The position numbers and the translations under genes were made by a program. Under the pieces are notes generated by a model. That model did no database searches, had not been told where the DNA came from, and was given only the letters and a program-made list of their open reading frames with translations. Of a stretch of 64,000 nt of DNA, positions 30,633 through 39,222 are shown piece by piece. Origin of the DNA: Nocardioides acrostichi (GTDB lineage Bacteria; Actinomycetota; Actinomycetes; Propionibacteriales; Nocardioidaceae); NCBI RefSeq assembly GCF_015319165.1, contig NZ_JADIVZ010000008.1, positions 103,625 through 167,624 on the forward strand, written 5' to 3'. The stretch's first letter is position 1; each line of letters opens with the position of its first letter.

Positions 30633-31407
30633 AGAAGCCCTCGTAGTTGTCGCTGGCGAGGTCGTCGACCAGCGGCTCGGGAAGCGGTTGCGGCTCGTGC
30701 TTCTTGGCCAGTCGCACCTCGGAGTGCGCACCGCACCCGTGGTCGAGCGAGACCACTCGGCCGTCGTCGTTCGCGTCGCCGTTGGCGCACACGCCGAACA
30801 GCTCGGCGAGAGGGCCGTTGAGGCGCATCAGGAAGCCGCACGTGGTGCACTTGTCGGGCGCCGACTGCGCGATGGGGGCGGACGGGCCGCCGGTTCCCTC
30901 GTACCAGCGCTGCGCGGCGAGCTCCCGCCCCTCGGGCGAGAGGGTGCGGGAGCGGCCGAGACCGAGGTCTCGTGCCACGTGGCGCACCTGGGCCTTGGCG
31001 TCCTGGTCGAGCGGGTCGTCGCCGAAGGAGTAGGTGGGCACCAGTCGCGGGTCGTCGTCGTCGACCGGCAGCAGGTCGCCCGGCGAGAGGTCGCCGGGCT
31101 TGATCCGCTCGCGGTAGGGCACCCACGAGGGCGCGACGATGGCCTCGGCTCCGGGCACGAGCACGATCTCGTCGACGGTCACGGCCTTCTGGCGCGAGGC
31201 CCGGGTCACGGTCACCGACCAGCGCCAACCGGCGTAACCGCGGCGCTCGCACGCGAAGAGGTGCGTGACCAGACGCTCGCCCTCGATCTCGTGACCGAGG
31301 TGCTCGCCGACGTCGGCGGTGTCGACGTCCTCGAGCAGGGCGGCGCGAGCGACGTCGATGGCGTTCACGACGGCGGAGTCGGCCTTGGCGCGGGCGAGTG
31401 TCCTCAC
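30631..31407 (-). CDS. DUF3027 domain-containing protein
   Basis: 258 residues, GTG start. The DUF3027 family is actinobacterial and uncharacterised. Visible features: a tryptophan-rich strand (RRGYAGWRWSVTVTRASRQK), a stretch WVPYRERIKPGDLSPGDLLP, and a C-terminal cysteine set CTTC (about 187-190), C at VCANGD and C at HGCGAHSE, which could bind zinc and is followed by a histidine. No membrane segments. It is probably cytosolic and monocistronic, divergent from the following MFS gene. Confidence 0.88.
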   Translation of the reverse strand: MRTLARAKADSAVVNAIDVARAALLEDVDTADVGEHLGHEIEGERLVTHLFACERRGYAGWRWSVTVTRASRQKAVTVDEIVLVPGAEAIVAPSWVPYRERIKPGDLSPGDLLPVDDDDPRLVPTYSFGDDPLDQDAKAQVRHVARDLGLGRSRTLSPEGRELAAQRWYEGTGGPSAPIAQSAPDKCTTCGFLMRLNGPLAELFGVCANGDANDDGRVVSLDHGCGAHSEVRLAKKHEPQPLPEPLVDDLASDNYEGF

Positions 31408-31529
31408 GGCGAGACATCATGCCTGTTGCCCCCGCGTGCTGTCAGGTCGACCGGCTGTTCGGCGTCACGATCGGCGGCACGTCGGCCGGGTGTCCACCAT
31501 CGGCGGACCTCGCGAGGCAGGATGGGGCC

Positions 31530-32966
31530 ATGACCTCTCGCCCCTCGCAGCAGCACGACACGCTGCCCGAGGACGACGCTCCCGAGGCCATCGACCCGGA
31601 CGCCGCGACGACGGCCGATCGTGCCCGTGCGGTCGGGCGCGGCCTGGGCTCGAGCGCCCGCGTGACGGCGCGCGGCGCCGTCGGCATGGCCCGCGCCACC
31701 GGCCGCGCGAGCCGGTACGTCGGCCGCCAGGCTCGACGCGCCGCCGACGCCGAGGGGGCCGCGGAGTCCGGCCTGAACCGACTCATCTACATGCACTTCT
31801 TCAACACCGCGGGCGATGCCGCGGTGGCGATCTCGCTGGCCGGCAGTCTGTTCTTCCAGGTGCCCTCGGGTGAGGCTCGCGGCCAGGTCGCGCTGTTCCT
31901 CGGCCTCACGATGCTGCCGTTCGCGATCGTGGCTCCGCTCCTCGGACCCTTCCTCGACCGGTTCAGCCACGGCCGCCGTTGGGCGATCGGCGCCACCATG
32001 GCCACGCGCGCCTTCCTGGCGTGGGCCCTGGCCGGCGCCCTGGCCGGCGGCGACTCGCCGTGGCTGTTCGCAGCCGCGCTCGGGGTGCTGGTGTCGTCGA
32101 AGGCGTACGGCGTCACCCGCGCCGCCGCCGTGCCGCGCCTGCTGCCCGACGGCTTCACCCTGGTCAAGGCCAATGGACGAGTGTCGCTGTCGGGCATCGT
32201 CGGCGCGACCGTGTCGGCTCCGATCGCGGCTCTCGCGTCGTTCGCCGGCCCCCAGTGGTCACTGCGCTACGCCTTCGTGCTCTTCGTCGTCGCGACCGTC
32301 TGCGCCATCCGGTTGCCGGTCCAGGTCGACTCCTCGGTCGGCGAGGGCGAGCTGGTGCTGTTGGGCCACGCCTCGGCGGCCCGGCCGGGGCGGCGTCCAC
32401 GCACGCGGATCCCCGCCGCGGTCGCCTATGCGCTGCGCGCCAACTGCGGGCCCCGGTTCCTCACCGGCTTCCTCCTCATGTTCATGGCGTTCCTGCTGCG
32501 CGAGAATCCGCCGCAGAGCAGCCTCTCCGCGCAGGTGCTCACCGGTCTCGTGGTCGGTGCCGCCGGCCTCGGCAACGGCGCGGGCGTGGCGTTGGCGTCC
32601 GCCCTCAAGCGCATCGACCCCGCCCGCACGGTGGTGGTCGTGTTGGTCGTCGACTCGGCACTCGCTCTCGTGGCGACCGTGTTCTACGGCGTGCTGCCCC
32701 TCGTGCTGCTCGGCCTGGCCGCCGGCCTCACCCAGACGCTGGCGAAGTTCTGCCTCGACTCCACCATTCAGCGCGACATCCCGGCGCGGGTGCAGGCCAG
32801 CGCGTTCGCCCGTAGCGACACCACGCTCCAGTTCGCGTGGGTCATCGGCGGGTTCATCGGCATCGCGCTGCCGCTCTCCCCCGCTCAGCTCGGGCTCGGC
32901 GTGGCCGCCACCGTGGTCACGGCCTGGACGGCGTTCGTCGTCCTCGGCACCCGGCCCACCCGCTGA
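31530..32966 (+). CDS. MFS transporter with long hydrophilic N-terminus
   Basis: 478 residues from the ATG at 31530. The first 85 or so are hydrophilic and Ala/Arg-rich before the first membrane helix (about 93), which is unusual for an MFS protein. The helices that follow include FLGLTMLPFAIVAPLLGPFL with the DRFSHGRRW loop 2-3 motif. The substrate is unknown. The TGA stop lies inside the first unit of the 22-bp repeat array. Confidence 0.88.
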   Translation: MTSRPSQQHDTLPEDDAPEAIDPDAATTADRARAVGRGLGSSARVTARGAVGMARATGRASRYVGRQARRAADAEGAAESGLNRLIYMHFFNTAGDAAVAISLAGSLFFQVPSGEARGQVALFLGLTMLPFAIVAPLLGPFLDRFSHGRRWAIGATMATRAFLAWALAGALAGGDSPWLFAAALGVLVSSKAYGVTRAAAVPRLLPDGFTLVKANGRVSLSGIVGATVSAPIAALASFAGPQWSLRYAFVLFVVATVCAIRLPVQVDSSVGEGELVLLGHASAARPGRRPRTRIPAAVAYALRANCGPRFLTGFLLMFMAFLLRENPPQSSLSAQVLTGLVVGAAGLGNGAGVALASALKRIDPARTVVVVLVVDSALALVATVFYGVLPLVLLGLAAGLTQTLAKFCLDSTIQRDIPARVQASAFARSDTTLQFAWVIGGFIGIALPLSPAQLGLGVAATVVTAWTAFVVLGTRPTR

Positions 32967-33230
32967 CCCGGCGCCAGTTTTCAACTGACCCGGCGCCAGT
33001 TTTCACGTGACCCGGCGCCAGTTTTCCACTGACCTGCCACAACTTTTCGTGCGGAAAACTCGTGGCAGGTCAGCTGACAATTCGTGACGGCTCAGGTGAA
33101 AACTCGCGGCAGGTCACGCGAAAACTCGCGGCAGGTCACCCGAAAACTCGCGGCAGGTCACCCGAAAACTCGCGGCAGGTCACCCGAAAACTCGCGGCAG
33201 GTCACCCGAAAACTCGTGGCAGGTCAGCTC
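32964..33230. repeat. 22-bp repeat array in two opposed orientations (about 12 units)
   Basis: Four units (32964, 32986, 33008, 33030) start TGACCCGGCGCC and continue AGTTTTC or a close variant. Eight units of the reverse complement type follow every 22 bases (33055, 33077, 33099, 33121, 33143, 33165, 33187, 33209), with AAAACTCGCGG then CAGGTCACCCG as consensus; the one at 33077 is degenerate. The array fills the gap between convergent genes and includes the stop codons of both, so it can fold into long hairpins and may act as a bidirectional terminator. Confidence 0.92.
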
Positions 33231-33619
33231 TCGAGCTCGTCGGCCAGGGCGCGGAGCACCTTGGCGGTGGCGCGGGCCGCGTTGCGCTCGGGGTGGCGTC
33301 CGTGGCGGTAGGCCTCACCCGTGGCGTCGAGCAGGCGGATGGCGTCCTCGACGATGACCTCCATCGCCTCGGGGCTCTTGCGCTTGGCCTGGGCGCGGTT
33401 GCGCGAGACCGACGCCGGGGCGTCGAGCACGCGGACCTGGAGCGCCTGGTCGCCCCGGCGGCCCTGGGCGATGCCGAACTCCACGCGCGTGCCGGCCTTG
33501 AGCGCCTCGGTGCCCTCGGGCAGCGCGTCGGAGCGCACGTAGACGTCGGGGCCGTTCTCCTGGGAGAGGAAGCCGAAGCCCTTCGCGGGGTCGTACCACT
33601 TCACCTTGCCAGCGGGCAC
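33224..33619 (-). CDS. Cold shock domain protein with C-terminal extension
   Basis: 131 residues, GTG start. The first 66 residues are a cold-shock domain: [20 protein letters not shown] contains RNP1-like KGFGFL, while RNP2 is DVYVRSDAL, where the usual VFVH is replaced by VYVR. The remaining 65 residues are a charged helical tail ([20 protein letters not shown]). Long-tailed versions are found in actinobacteria and differ from the 67-residue CspA type. It likely binds single-stranded RNA or DNA. The stop lies in the repeat array. Confidence 0.9.
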   Translation of the reverse strand: MPAGKVKWYDPAKGFGFLSQENGPDVYVRSDALPEGTEALKAGTRVEFGIAQGRRGDQALQVRVLDAPASVSRNRAQAKRKSPEAMEVIVEDAIRLLDATGEAYRHGRHPERNAARATAKVLRALADELES

Positions 33620-33691
33620 AGCACTCGCATCCTTCGTCGCGGTCGGGGTCGGCTCCGGCGCGGAGCCTCGCAGAGCCTATGCGCACCGCGG

Positions 33692-33710
33692 GATCGGGTC
33701 GAACCCGATC
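33692..33710 (-). terminator. Hairpin at the end of the M50-like gene
   Basis: GATCGGGT (33692-33699) and ACCCGATC (33703-33710) form a perfect 8-bp stem with a 3-base loop that overlaps the stop codon. No T-run is seen, so termination strength is uncertain. Confidence 0.45.
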
Positions 33711-34413
33711 AGCGGTGCAACAGCTCCGGCGCCAGCCGGACGACGCCCACGACCAGGCCGGCGAGGTTCGCCGCGAGCAGCACGAGGATCCAGAGCACGG
33801 CCGGGACGCGCGTCAGCCGAGCGAGTTGGTCGGGGTCGGAACCACGCCGACGGGTGCGCCCGGCACTGAGTAGTTCGAGCAGCGGGCGAGGTGCGGCGAG
33901 CAACAGCAGCCAGGCCACCAGGTAGGCCGCGACCGACTGCACCATCGGGTGGGCGTACCAGCCGACCAGCCCGACGCCGACGCCCGCGACCAGCACGACC
34001 ACGAGCCCGTAGCCGTTGCGGATCCACACCAGCAGCAGGGCGAGCAGCACGACCAGCCCCCACAGCAGGGCCAGGCTGCGCCCGTCGGCCAGCAGCACGG
34101 CGGCGAGCACGCCCAGCGCGGCCGGCGCGAGGTAGCCGGCCGCGAGCATGGCGACCATGCCGGGCCCACTGGGTCGCCCTCGCGACAACGTGACGCCGGA
34201 GGTGTCGGCATGCAGGCGCACACCGCTGAGGCGTCGCCCGACGAGCACGGCCACCAGCGCGTGCCCGGCCTCGTGCACCACGGTGAGGCCCAGTCGCACC
34301 CAGGGCCAGGCCCACGTCACGAGGGCGAGCGCCGCCAGGCCGGTGAGCAGCACGAACGACGGGTCGGGCACCGGCTGACGCGACGTGACGTCGCCGAGGA
34401 GGCGGTCGATCAC
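33709..34413 (-). CDS. M50-like membrane metallopeptidase
   Basis: 234 residues, GTG start, about six membrane helices. The zinc motif HEAGH is at residues 47-51 within the second hydrophobic stretch (LGLTVVHEAGHALVAVLVGR), the arrangement of intramembrane M50 (site-2 protease-like) enzymes. A second-ligand motif cannot be assigned with confidence. It is coupled by a four-base overlap to the upstream HAD-LarE gene. The substrate is unknown; cleavage of a membrane regulator is one possibility. Confidence 0.82.
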   Translation of the reverse strand: MIDRLLGDVTSRQPVPDPSFVLLTGLAALALVTWAWPWVRLGLTVVHEAGHALVAVLVGRRLSGVRLHADTSGVTLSRGRPSGPGMVAMLAAGYLAPAALGVLAAVLLADGRSLALLWGLVVLLALLLVWIRNGYGLVVVLVAGVGVGLVGWYAHPMVQSVAAYLVAWLLLLAAPRPLLELLSAGRTRRRGSDPDQLARLTRVPAVLWILVLLAANLAGLVVGVVRLAPELLHR

Positions 34414-35870
34414 CGGTAGCGCTCGGGCTGGGAGAGCCGTTCGTTCATCGAGCCGGAGCGGAAGCCACGCGGGTCGATCGACGCCTCGTGAAACCCCGCC
34501 TCACGGACGGCGGCGAGCACGCGCGCCGCTGTCTCACCGCCGGCCAAGCGGCGGGCCAACGGTGCGTCGACCTCGACCGAGGCGGCCTCGCCCAGGTCTC
34601 GCACCCGCAGATCGCGCAGGATCACGCCGGCGCCCTCGAGCACCGCCCGCACAGCGGCCTCGGCCCGCTCGACGCGCGCCAGCCGCGTCGGGGTGATCTC
34701 GAGGCCGTAGGCGACACGAGAGGAGAGGCAGGCGGCCGCGGGCTTGCTCCAGGTGGGCACGCCCCAACGCCGGGAGAGCTCGCGCACCTGGGCCTTGGTG
34801 AGCCCGGCGTCGGCCAGCGGCGTGACGGCGCCGCGCTCGTCGGCGGCCCGGATGCCGGGCCGGAAGCCGGCGCGCACGTCGTCGGCGTTCGTGCCGGTGG
34901 CCACGGCGGCGAGACCGTGCTCGGCGGCCAGCGGCACGAGGGTGTCGAGCAGCTCGGCCTTGCAGAAGTAGCACCGGTCGCCGGCGTTGGCCCGGTAGCC
35001 CACACGGTCGAGCTCATGGGTCGCAGGCGTCAGCACGCGCACGCCGAGCTGCTCGGCCAGGGCGCGCGCAGGGTCGCGCTCGGCGGCCGGCAGGGCGTGG
35101 GAGTAGCCCGTGGCCGCGACGACGCGGTCACGGCCCAGCACCCGGACCGCGGCGGCCAGCACCAGCGCGCTGTCGGCGCCGCCGCTGAAGGCCACCAGTA
35201 CCGACCCGAGCTCGCGCAGCCGCTGCTCGAGAGCCACGCGGCGCTGTTCGAGCACGTGCTCGGCGAGCCAGCCGGGGAAGGCCTCGAGGCTCTCGAGCAC
35301 GACGTCGGTGCCGGCGTCGAGCAGCTCCTCGCGGGTGCAGCCGCCGGTGAGCACCGAGACGCTCAGCACGCCCGCGGCCCGCGCGCCCTCGACGTCGTGC
35401 ACGTGGTCGCCGACGTAGACCGAGGCCCCGTGGGTGCGCAGCGCCTCGGCCTTGCCCACGCCCCAGACCCAACCCTCGAGGTGGTCGACGTCGAGGGCGA
35501 GCCGGTCGAGGTGGCGCTGCGCGTTCGGTGTGTACTTGCCGGTGACGACGACCGTGCCGCCCCCGAGCTCGCGGACCGCCGCCAGCGCCTCGTGGGCGCC
35601 GGGCAGCGGGGGCACGGTCGCCACGGCGTGGTCGGGGTAGAGCTCGCGGAACCGGTCTCCGGCCGGCCCGATCTGCTCGGCCGGCAGGTACGGCGCGAGC
35701 AGCTGCTCCAGCGGCGGCCCCAGCCGTCTCGTCATCTCCTCGGCGGGCAGCTCGACCCCGAGCTCGGTCGCGAGCACGCCCAGGGTGGCCCGAAAACCCG
35801 GCACGGTGTCGATGAGCGTCATGTCGAGGTCGAAGCCCACCACCAGCGGTGGCAGGAGGTCGCGCGACAT
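34410..35870 (-). CDS. HAD hydrolase / LarE-type sulfur transferase fusion
   Basis: 486 residues with two complete domains. Residues 1-205 are a HAD phosphatase: D14/D16 in FDLDMTLIDT, a motif II TGKY, and motif IV GDHVHDVEGA (154-163). Residues about 206-486 are LarE-like: PP-loop SGGADS (229-234), RCYFCK with C300 and C303, and SKPAAACLSSR with C381, matching the sacrificial-cysteine region. LarE sulfurates the pyridinium dicarboxylate precursor of the nickel-pincer cofactor using ATP. Fusion to a HAD phosphatase is uncommon. larB and larC are not in this window. Confidence 0.85.
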   Translation of the reverse strand: MSRDLLPPLVVGFDLDMTLIDTVPGFRATLGVLATELGVELPAEEMTRRLGPPLEQLLAPYLPAEQIGPAGDRFRELYPDHAVATVPPLPGAHEALAAVRELGGGTVVVTGKYTPNAQRHLDRLALDVDHLEGWVWGVGKAEALRTHGASVYVGDHVHDVEGARAAGVLSVSVLTGGCTREELLDAGTDVVLESLEAFPGWLAEHVLEQRRVALEQRLRELGSVLVAFSGGADSALVLAAAVRVLGRDRVVAATGYSHALPAAERDPARALAEQLGVRVLTPATHELDRVGYRANAGDRCYFCKAELLDTLVPLAAEHGLAAVATGTNADDVRAGFRPGIRAADERGAVTPLADAGLTKAQVRELSRRWGVPTWSKPAAACLSSRVAYGLEITPTRLARVERAEAAVRAVLEGAGVILRDLRVRDLGEAASVEVDAPLARRLAGGETAARVLAAVREAGFHEASIDPRGFRSGSMNERLSQPERYR

Positions 35871-36024
35871 GCGGGCAGCCTAGCCAGACGGGGCCACCGT
35901 GCGTTCGGGGTGCGCGGCGCCCGGCGATTTGCCAGAATGTACGGCTCACCGCCTCCGCTTCCTGGGACCGAAGGCGGTGCGGCACCACCGCAGCACCCCT
36001 GGACGTCCCTGACCGGAGGCCCCG

Positions 36025-38172
36025 ATGCTCCCCGAGCCGCCCCGCATACGCCGGGTGCTCGCGCGCGCGCTCGCGGCCCTGGCGGTGGGAGCCGTGGTCG
36101 TCACGCTGGCGCCCGCAGCGTCGTCCTCGGCCGCGGGAGGCGACCGAGGTCGTCTCTACCTGATCACGTTCCGGGGGCCGGGCACGGCCGGGTCCGAGAG
36201 CGACCCACCCGCCCTGCTCCAGTCGCTGCGCATGCGCGTGCACCAGGACCAGGTGCTCGACGCCCTCGAAGCCCCTGAACCGGTGTATCGCTGGACGACG
36301 GCGCTCGACGGCGTCGCCGTGCGCCTCACCCGCGACCAGGCGGCGGAGGCCGCCACGGTGCCCTCCGTCGCACGGGTCGAGCCCGACCAGCTGCGGCCGC
36401 TGGCCTCAATCGGTGCCCAGGCCGCCACCGCGGCGGCCCGCAGGCTGCTGGGCACCCAGGGCCGCGACCGGGGCGGGGCCGGCGTGGTCGTCGGCGTCGT
36501 CGACACCGGCATCGACCCCGACAACCCGGTCTTCGCACCGGGCGGCCGACTGGGGCGGGCCTCGCACCACTTCGACGGCCGCTGCGTCACCGGCCCGGGC
36601 TGGCCGGCGTCCGCCTGCTCCGGCAAGGTCGTGGGCGCCCGGTGGTTCGCCGACGGGTTCGGGGCCGACAACCTCAGCAGTTCCGCGGCCCTCTCGGCCC
36701 GCGACGACGACGGCCACGGCACGCAGGTCGCCTCCATCATCGCCGGCAACACGGGTGTGCCGGTGCGTGTGGGCGACACCGGGATCGGCACCTTCTCAGG
36801 CGAGGCGCCGCAAGCGCGCCTGGCCGTGTACAAGGCGTGCTGGAGCGCACCCGACCCCGACGGCGACGGCTGTTCGACCGCCGACCTCGTCACCGCGATC
36901 GACCGCGCGACGGACGACGGCGTCGACGTGCTCAACCTCTCGGTGGGCGGGCCCAGCGAGATCGACACCGTCGACCTGGCGCTGCTCGGCGCCGTCGAAC
37001 ACGGCGTGAGCGTGGTGACCGCGGCCGGCAGCGCCGTGAGCGGCCACGACGCCGGCACCGCTCACCCCAGCCCGTGGGTCACCACCGTGGGGGCGACCAC
37101 CGGCGTGCGCCGCACCGGCACGGTGGCGCTCGGACGCAACGGACCGCGCCTGACCGGGGCCAGCGCGGCCGGCGAAGCCGTCGGCCCGCTGCGCATGGTC
37201 GACGCAGCCAGGGCCCGGGCGGCGTCCGCGACGCGCGACGACGCTCGACTGTGCCTGCCTGGCTCGCTGGACGCGGCCGCGGTGCGCGACCGGATCGTCG
37301 TGTGCGACCGCGGAGACATCGGCCGGGTCGACAAGTCCGCCACGGTGGCCGCCGCCGACGGCGCCGGCATGGTCTTGGTCAACCGCGGACCCCGCTCGCT
37401 CGAGGCCGACTTCCAAAGCGTGCCGACCGTCAACGTGAGCACGCACTCCGGGGCGGTGCTGCGACGCTGGGTGCGCAAGCACCCGGGCGGCCTGGCTCGC
37501 ATCGCGCCACGCCCGGTCACCGACCCCGACGCCCGGGTCACCGGCTGGTCGGCCACCGGCGACCCGGAGGCCGCCGTCCTCAAGCCCGACCTGGTCGCCG
37601 ACGGCGACGGTCTGCTCGCGGCCGAGCCGGCGGGCGCCGCCAGCCGGTGGGGCCTGGTCTCCGGCACCTCCATGGCGGCCGCCAGGGTCGCCGGTGCCGC
37701 CGCCCGGCTCCGTGCACTGCCCGGCTGGAATGCCGCCCGTGTGCAGTCCGCGCTGACCACGAGTGCCGTGCCGGTCGCCGGCAGCGGCGTGCTCGCCCAG
37801 GGGGCGGGGCGTCTGGGCACCGAGCCGTCACGTCCGGTGCTCGTCATCACCCAGGGCGCCGCCGGCTACCGCCGCTGGCTCGAGGGCCGGTCCGTGACAC
37901 TGAACCTGCCGAGCGTCACCCTGCTGCCGGGCGGGACGACGCATCGCACGGTCACCAACGCAGGTCGCGCGGCGCGCGTCGTGAGCGTGACCGGCAGCGA
38001 CTTCACCCGAGCCGGCGTGAGCGTCTCGCCGTCGTCCGCCGTGATCGAGCCGGGTAGGTCGGTGCGGTTCACCATCTCCTCCCCCACCGGCCCGGGTCAG
38101 GACTCCGGGATCCTCACCTTCACCACCGGCCTCGGCGAGCAGCTCCGTGTGCCGGTGCTCATCGGCCGTTGA
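36025..38172 (+). CDS. Secreted subtilase (S8 family) with PA-like insert
   Basis: 715 residues with a Sec signal peptide (hydrophobic core about 10-32, ending around AASSSAAGG). An inhibitor-like propeptide follows (about 40-125), then the catalytic domain: D160 (VVDTGID), H231 (DDGHGTQVAS) and S549 (SGTSMAAARVAG). A protease-associated-like insert lies about residues 375-500, and a C-terminal beta-rich domain from about 620. Six cysteines could form three disulfides. Notably, the oxyanion position normally Asn in AAGN is Ser336 (TAAGSAVSG). It ends flush against the ssuA-like stop. Confidence 0.87.
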   Translation: MLPEPPRIRRVLARALAALAVGAVVVTLAPAASSSAAGGDRGRLYLITFRGPGTAGSESDPPALLQSLRMRVHQDQVLDALEAPEPVYRWTTALDGVAVRLTRDQAAEAATVPSVARVEPDQLRPLASIGAQAATAAARRLLGTQGRDRGGAGVVVGVVDTGIDPDNPVFAPGGRLGRASHHFDGRCVTGPGWPASACSGKVVGARWFADGFGADNLSSSAALSARDDDGHGTQVASIIAGNTGVPVRVGDTGIGTFSGEAPQARLAVYKACWSAPDPDGDGCSTADLVTAIDRATDDGVDVLNLSVGGPSEIDTVDLALLGAVEHGVSVVTAAGSAVSGHDAGTAHPSPWVTTVGATTGVRRTGTVALGRNGPRLTGASAAGEAVGPLRMVDAARARAASATRDDARLCLPGSLDAAAVRDRIVVCDRGDIGRVDKSATVAAADGAGMVLVNRGPRSLEADFQSVPTVNVSTHSGAVLRRWVRKHPGGLARIAPRPVTDPDARVTGWSATGDPEAAVLKPDLVADGDGLLAAEPAGAASRWGLVSGTSMAAARVAGAAARLRALPGWNAARVQSALTTSAVPVAGSGVLAQGAGRLGTEPSRPVLVITQGAAGYRRWLEGRSVTLNLPSVTLLPGGTTHRTVTNAGRAARVVSVTGSDFTRAGVSVSPSSAVIEPGRSVRFTISSPTGPGQDSGILTFTTGLGEQLRVPVLIGR

Positions 38173-39222
38173 TCACCGGGCCTCCACCGCCTTCCCCGTG
38201 GCGTCGGCGTTGAAGTCGGAGCTGAACCAGTCCGTCATGTCGACGCGCTTCGGCAGCACCCCCGCGTCGTAGAACGCGTCGGCCATCTTCTGCGTCGAGG
38301 CCACGATCTCGTCGTCGATCGGAACGGCGTCGACCGGCCGCTTCTTGGTGGCGAAGGCCGTGATCTCGGGGTCCAGACCGGCTCCCTGCGCCCACACCTT
38401 CGACCAGGCTTGCAGGTGAGCGGGCTGTCCGGACCAGATCTGGGCCTGCTGGATGCGAGAGAGGTAGTCCTCGAGAGCCGCCTCCGTCGCCGGGTCGTCG
38501 AGCGCCTGATCGGAGGCGACCTGGAAGTTGAGACCGTTCATCACCCCGTTGTCACCGTTGACGAGCACCTTGGCGCCGTCCTGGATCTGCACCTGCGAGG
38601 TGTACGGCTCCCACGTCGCCCACGCGTCGATGTGTCCGCTGGTGAAGGCCGCGAGCGCGTCGGAGGGCTGGAGCTCCACGACCTTGATGTCGTCGAGCGT
38701 GAGGCCCGCCTTGGCGAGCTGGCCGAGCAGGTTGTAGTTCGCCGAGCTGCCCGGGGCGACCGCCACGGTGGCCCCGGCCAGGTCGTCGACGGAGGTGAGG
38801 TCGGACCCCTTCGGCACCACGATGGCGTCTCCCTCCGCGGTGTAGCGGGCAGAGGCGACCACCTTGAACTCGCTCCCGGAGGCCGCGGCGAAGATCGGTG
38901 GGGTGTTGCCCACCATCGCCACGTCGATGGACTTGGCCGCCAAGGCCTCCATCATCGGCGGTCCGGAGGTGAAGGTGCTCCAGTCGATCTCATAGGGCGT
39001 GTCGTCGAGCCCGGAGGCCTGGAGCAGCGCTTGGGCGCTGACACCCTTCTGGTCTCCGGCGTGCAGGGTCACCTTCGAGAGGTCGATGCTGCCGTCGTCG
39101 TTGACGGCCGCGGCGTCCGGGTCGGCCACGCCGCAGGCGGAGAGGGTCGCGGCCGCCAGGAGCACCAGCGCTCCTGCGGCAGCGCGAAGGGTCCGTCGGG
39201 ATCGGGTTGCTGGCGGGTTCAT
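38173..39222 (-). CDS. ABC transporter substrate-binding lipoprotein (sulfonate/taurine type)
   Basis: 349 residues with lipobox LSAC and lipidated C30, so it is anchored outside the membrane. The periplasmic-binding-protein-like domain resembles SsuA/TauA (FKVVASARYTAEGDAIVVPK and GHIDAWATWEPYTS). It probably binds alkanesulfonates or similar; the exact ligand is not decidable. The ATG overlaps the ATPase stop by four bases, and GGAGCAAC precedes it. It is the last gene of the operon and abuts the subtilase gene tail to tail with no gap. Confidence 0.88.
   Translation of the reverse strand: MNPPATRSRRTLRAAAGALVLLAAATLSACGVADPDAAAVNDDGSIDLSKVTLHAGDQKGVSAQALLQASGLDDTPYEIDWSTFTSGPPMMEALAAKSIDVAMVGNTPPIFAAASGSEFKVVASARYTAEGDAIVVPKGSDLTSVDDLAGATVAVAPGSSANYNLLGQLAKAGLTLDDIKVVELQPSDALAAFTSGHIDAWATWEPYTSQVQIQDGAKVLVNGDNGVMNGLNFQVASDQALDDPATEAALEDYLSRIQQAQIWSGQPAHLQAWSKVWAQGAGLDPEITAFATKKRPVDAVPIDDEIVASTQKMADAFYDAGVLPKRVDMTDWFSSDFNADATGKAVEAR

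Noticed and set aside
33690..33712. tRNA T-arm-like GGTCGAACCC sequence
   Set aside because: No acceptor stem, D-arm or anticodon arm nearby; explained by the hairpin at the end of the M50-like gene.
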